Part shown: positions 63,930 to 64,000 of the stretch, piece by piece | Numbering within the stretch: position 1 is the stretch's first letter | How the letters are laid out: each line of letters opens with the position of its first letter | Assembly: GCA_018242185.1 (NCBI GenBank) | Contig: JAFECK010000002.1 | Location: 1 to 64,000, forward strand | Source: Pseudomonadota bacterium | GTDB taxonomy: Bacteria > Pseudomonadota > Alphaproteobacteria > Rickettsiales > Midichloriaceae | DNA: 64,000 nucleotides | Direction of reading: 5' to 3' | The notes under the pieces: model-generated | The model's input: the letters and a program-made list of their open reading frames with translations, nothing else | Database searches by the model: none | What the model was told of the DNA's origin: nothing | Translations under genes and position numbers: made by a program

Positions 63930-64000
63930 TTATGATGGGTATACAGCTCCTTACCACCGTTTATGCAACCAAAACCACTGCTCAGGTGTCTCGATAATCC

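Noticed and set aside
1-64000. CRISPR arrays, insertion sequences, integrases, prophage or toxin-antitoxin genes
   Set aside because: None seen on either strand; no regularly spaced repeats and no transposase motifs.

Overview
The window looks like chromosome from a Gram-negative alphaproteobacterium, probably a host-associated lineage of the Rickettsiales/Holosporales kind. Single-copy housekeeping genes of alphaproteobacterial type (gatC, ruvX, ispE, tilS, lipA, mreC, ruvB, mfd, fabH, clpB, rpmG, pal, lolD, a short pgi, a MidA-like methyltransferase, a TAXI-type TRAP receptor) are mixed with very large coiled-coil, ankyrin and membrane-hairpin proteins of no recognisable housekeeping role. 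Base composition is moderately AT-rich. The taxonomic placement is inference; there is no rRNA in the window.

Layout. 1-5.7 kb: a possible SRP-type RNA, a secreted MIO-less relative of aromatic amino acid lyases, a 1076-residue coiled-coil protein and a 58-residue secreted peptide. 5.8-13.7 kb: glmS, tRNA-Asn and tRNA-Arg facing each other, a 35-residue basic ORF, an esterase, rsmD, gatC, then ruvX-ispE-(papain-fold-like protein)-tilS. 13.8-16.0 kb: two genes of unknown function on the minus strand. 16.2-19.4 kb: a tight unit lipA-mreC-lptE-like-quinone oxidoreductase. 20.0-23.9 kb: pepF, and on the other strand tal-flgB-flgC-fliE, in which both rod proteins carry Sec-type signal peptides. 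24.2-32.6 kb: a CqsS/LqsS-like sensor kinase, ruvB and a 1985-residue ankyrin protein. 32.8-42.3 kb: MidA-like methyltransferase, TAXI receptor, a secreted twin-CX3C mini-protein with a 44-nt hairpin behind it, coiled-coil and TPR proteins, a pilin with its own terminator, and a 538-residue membrane-anchored coiled-coil protein. 42.4-53 kb: mfd, two four-helix membrane proteins, a GT4 glycosyltransferase, a DegP protease, a PhoB-type regulator and plsC. 52.6-64 kb: pal, fabH, photolyase, a beta-helix-like protein overlapping lolD tail to tail, rpmG, clpB, two tandem paralogous membrane proteins and pgi.

How the genes fit together. A large share serves the envelope: GlmS and Pgi both use fructose-6-phosphate (the first for amino sugars), MreC shapes the wall, LptE/LolD/Pal serve the outer membrane, PlsC/FabH make lipids, DegP does periplasmic quality control and the GT4 enzyme probably decorates glycans. 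ClpB, Mfd, RuvB, RuvX and photolyase handle protein and DNA damage. Three sets of mutually related membrane proteins (13773-15686 with 40690-42306; 60654-61622 with 61634-62494; 45912-46862 with 46902-47756), plus the ankyrin protein, look like a lineage-specific pool of membrane-inserted proteins, possibly host-interaction factors. That last reading is inference.

No CRISPR array, insertion sequence, integrase or prophage gene was seen. Start codons were chosen from ATG position, Shine-Dalgarno sequence and family length.
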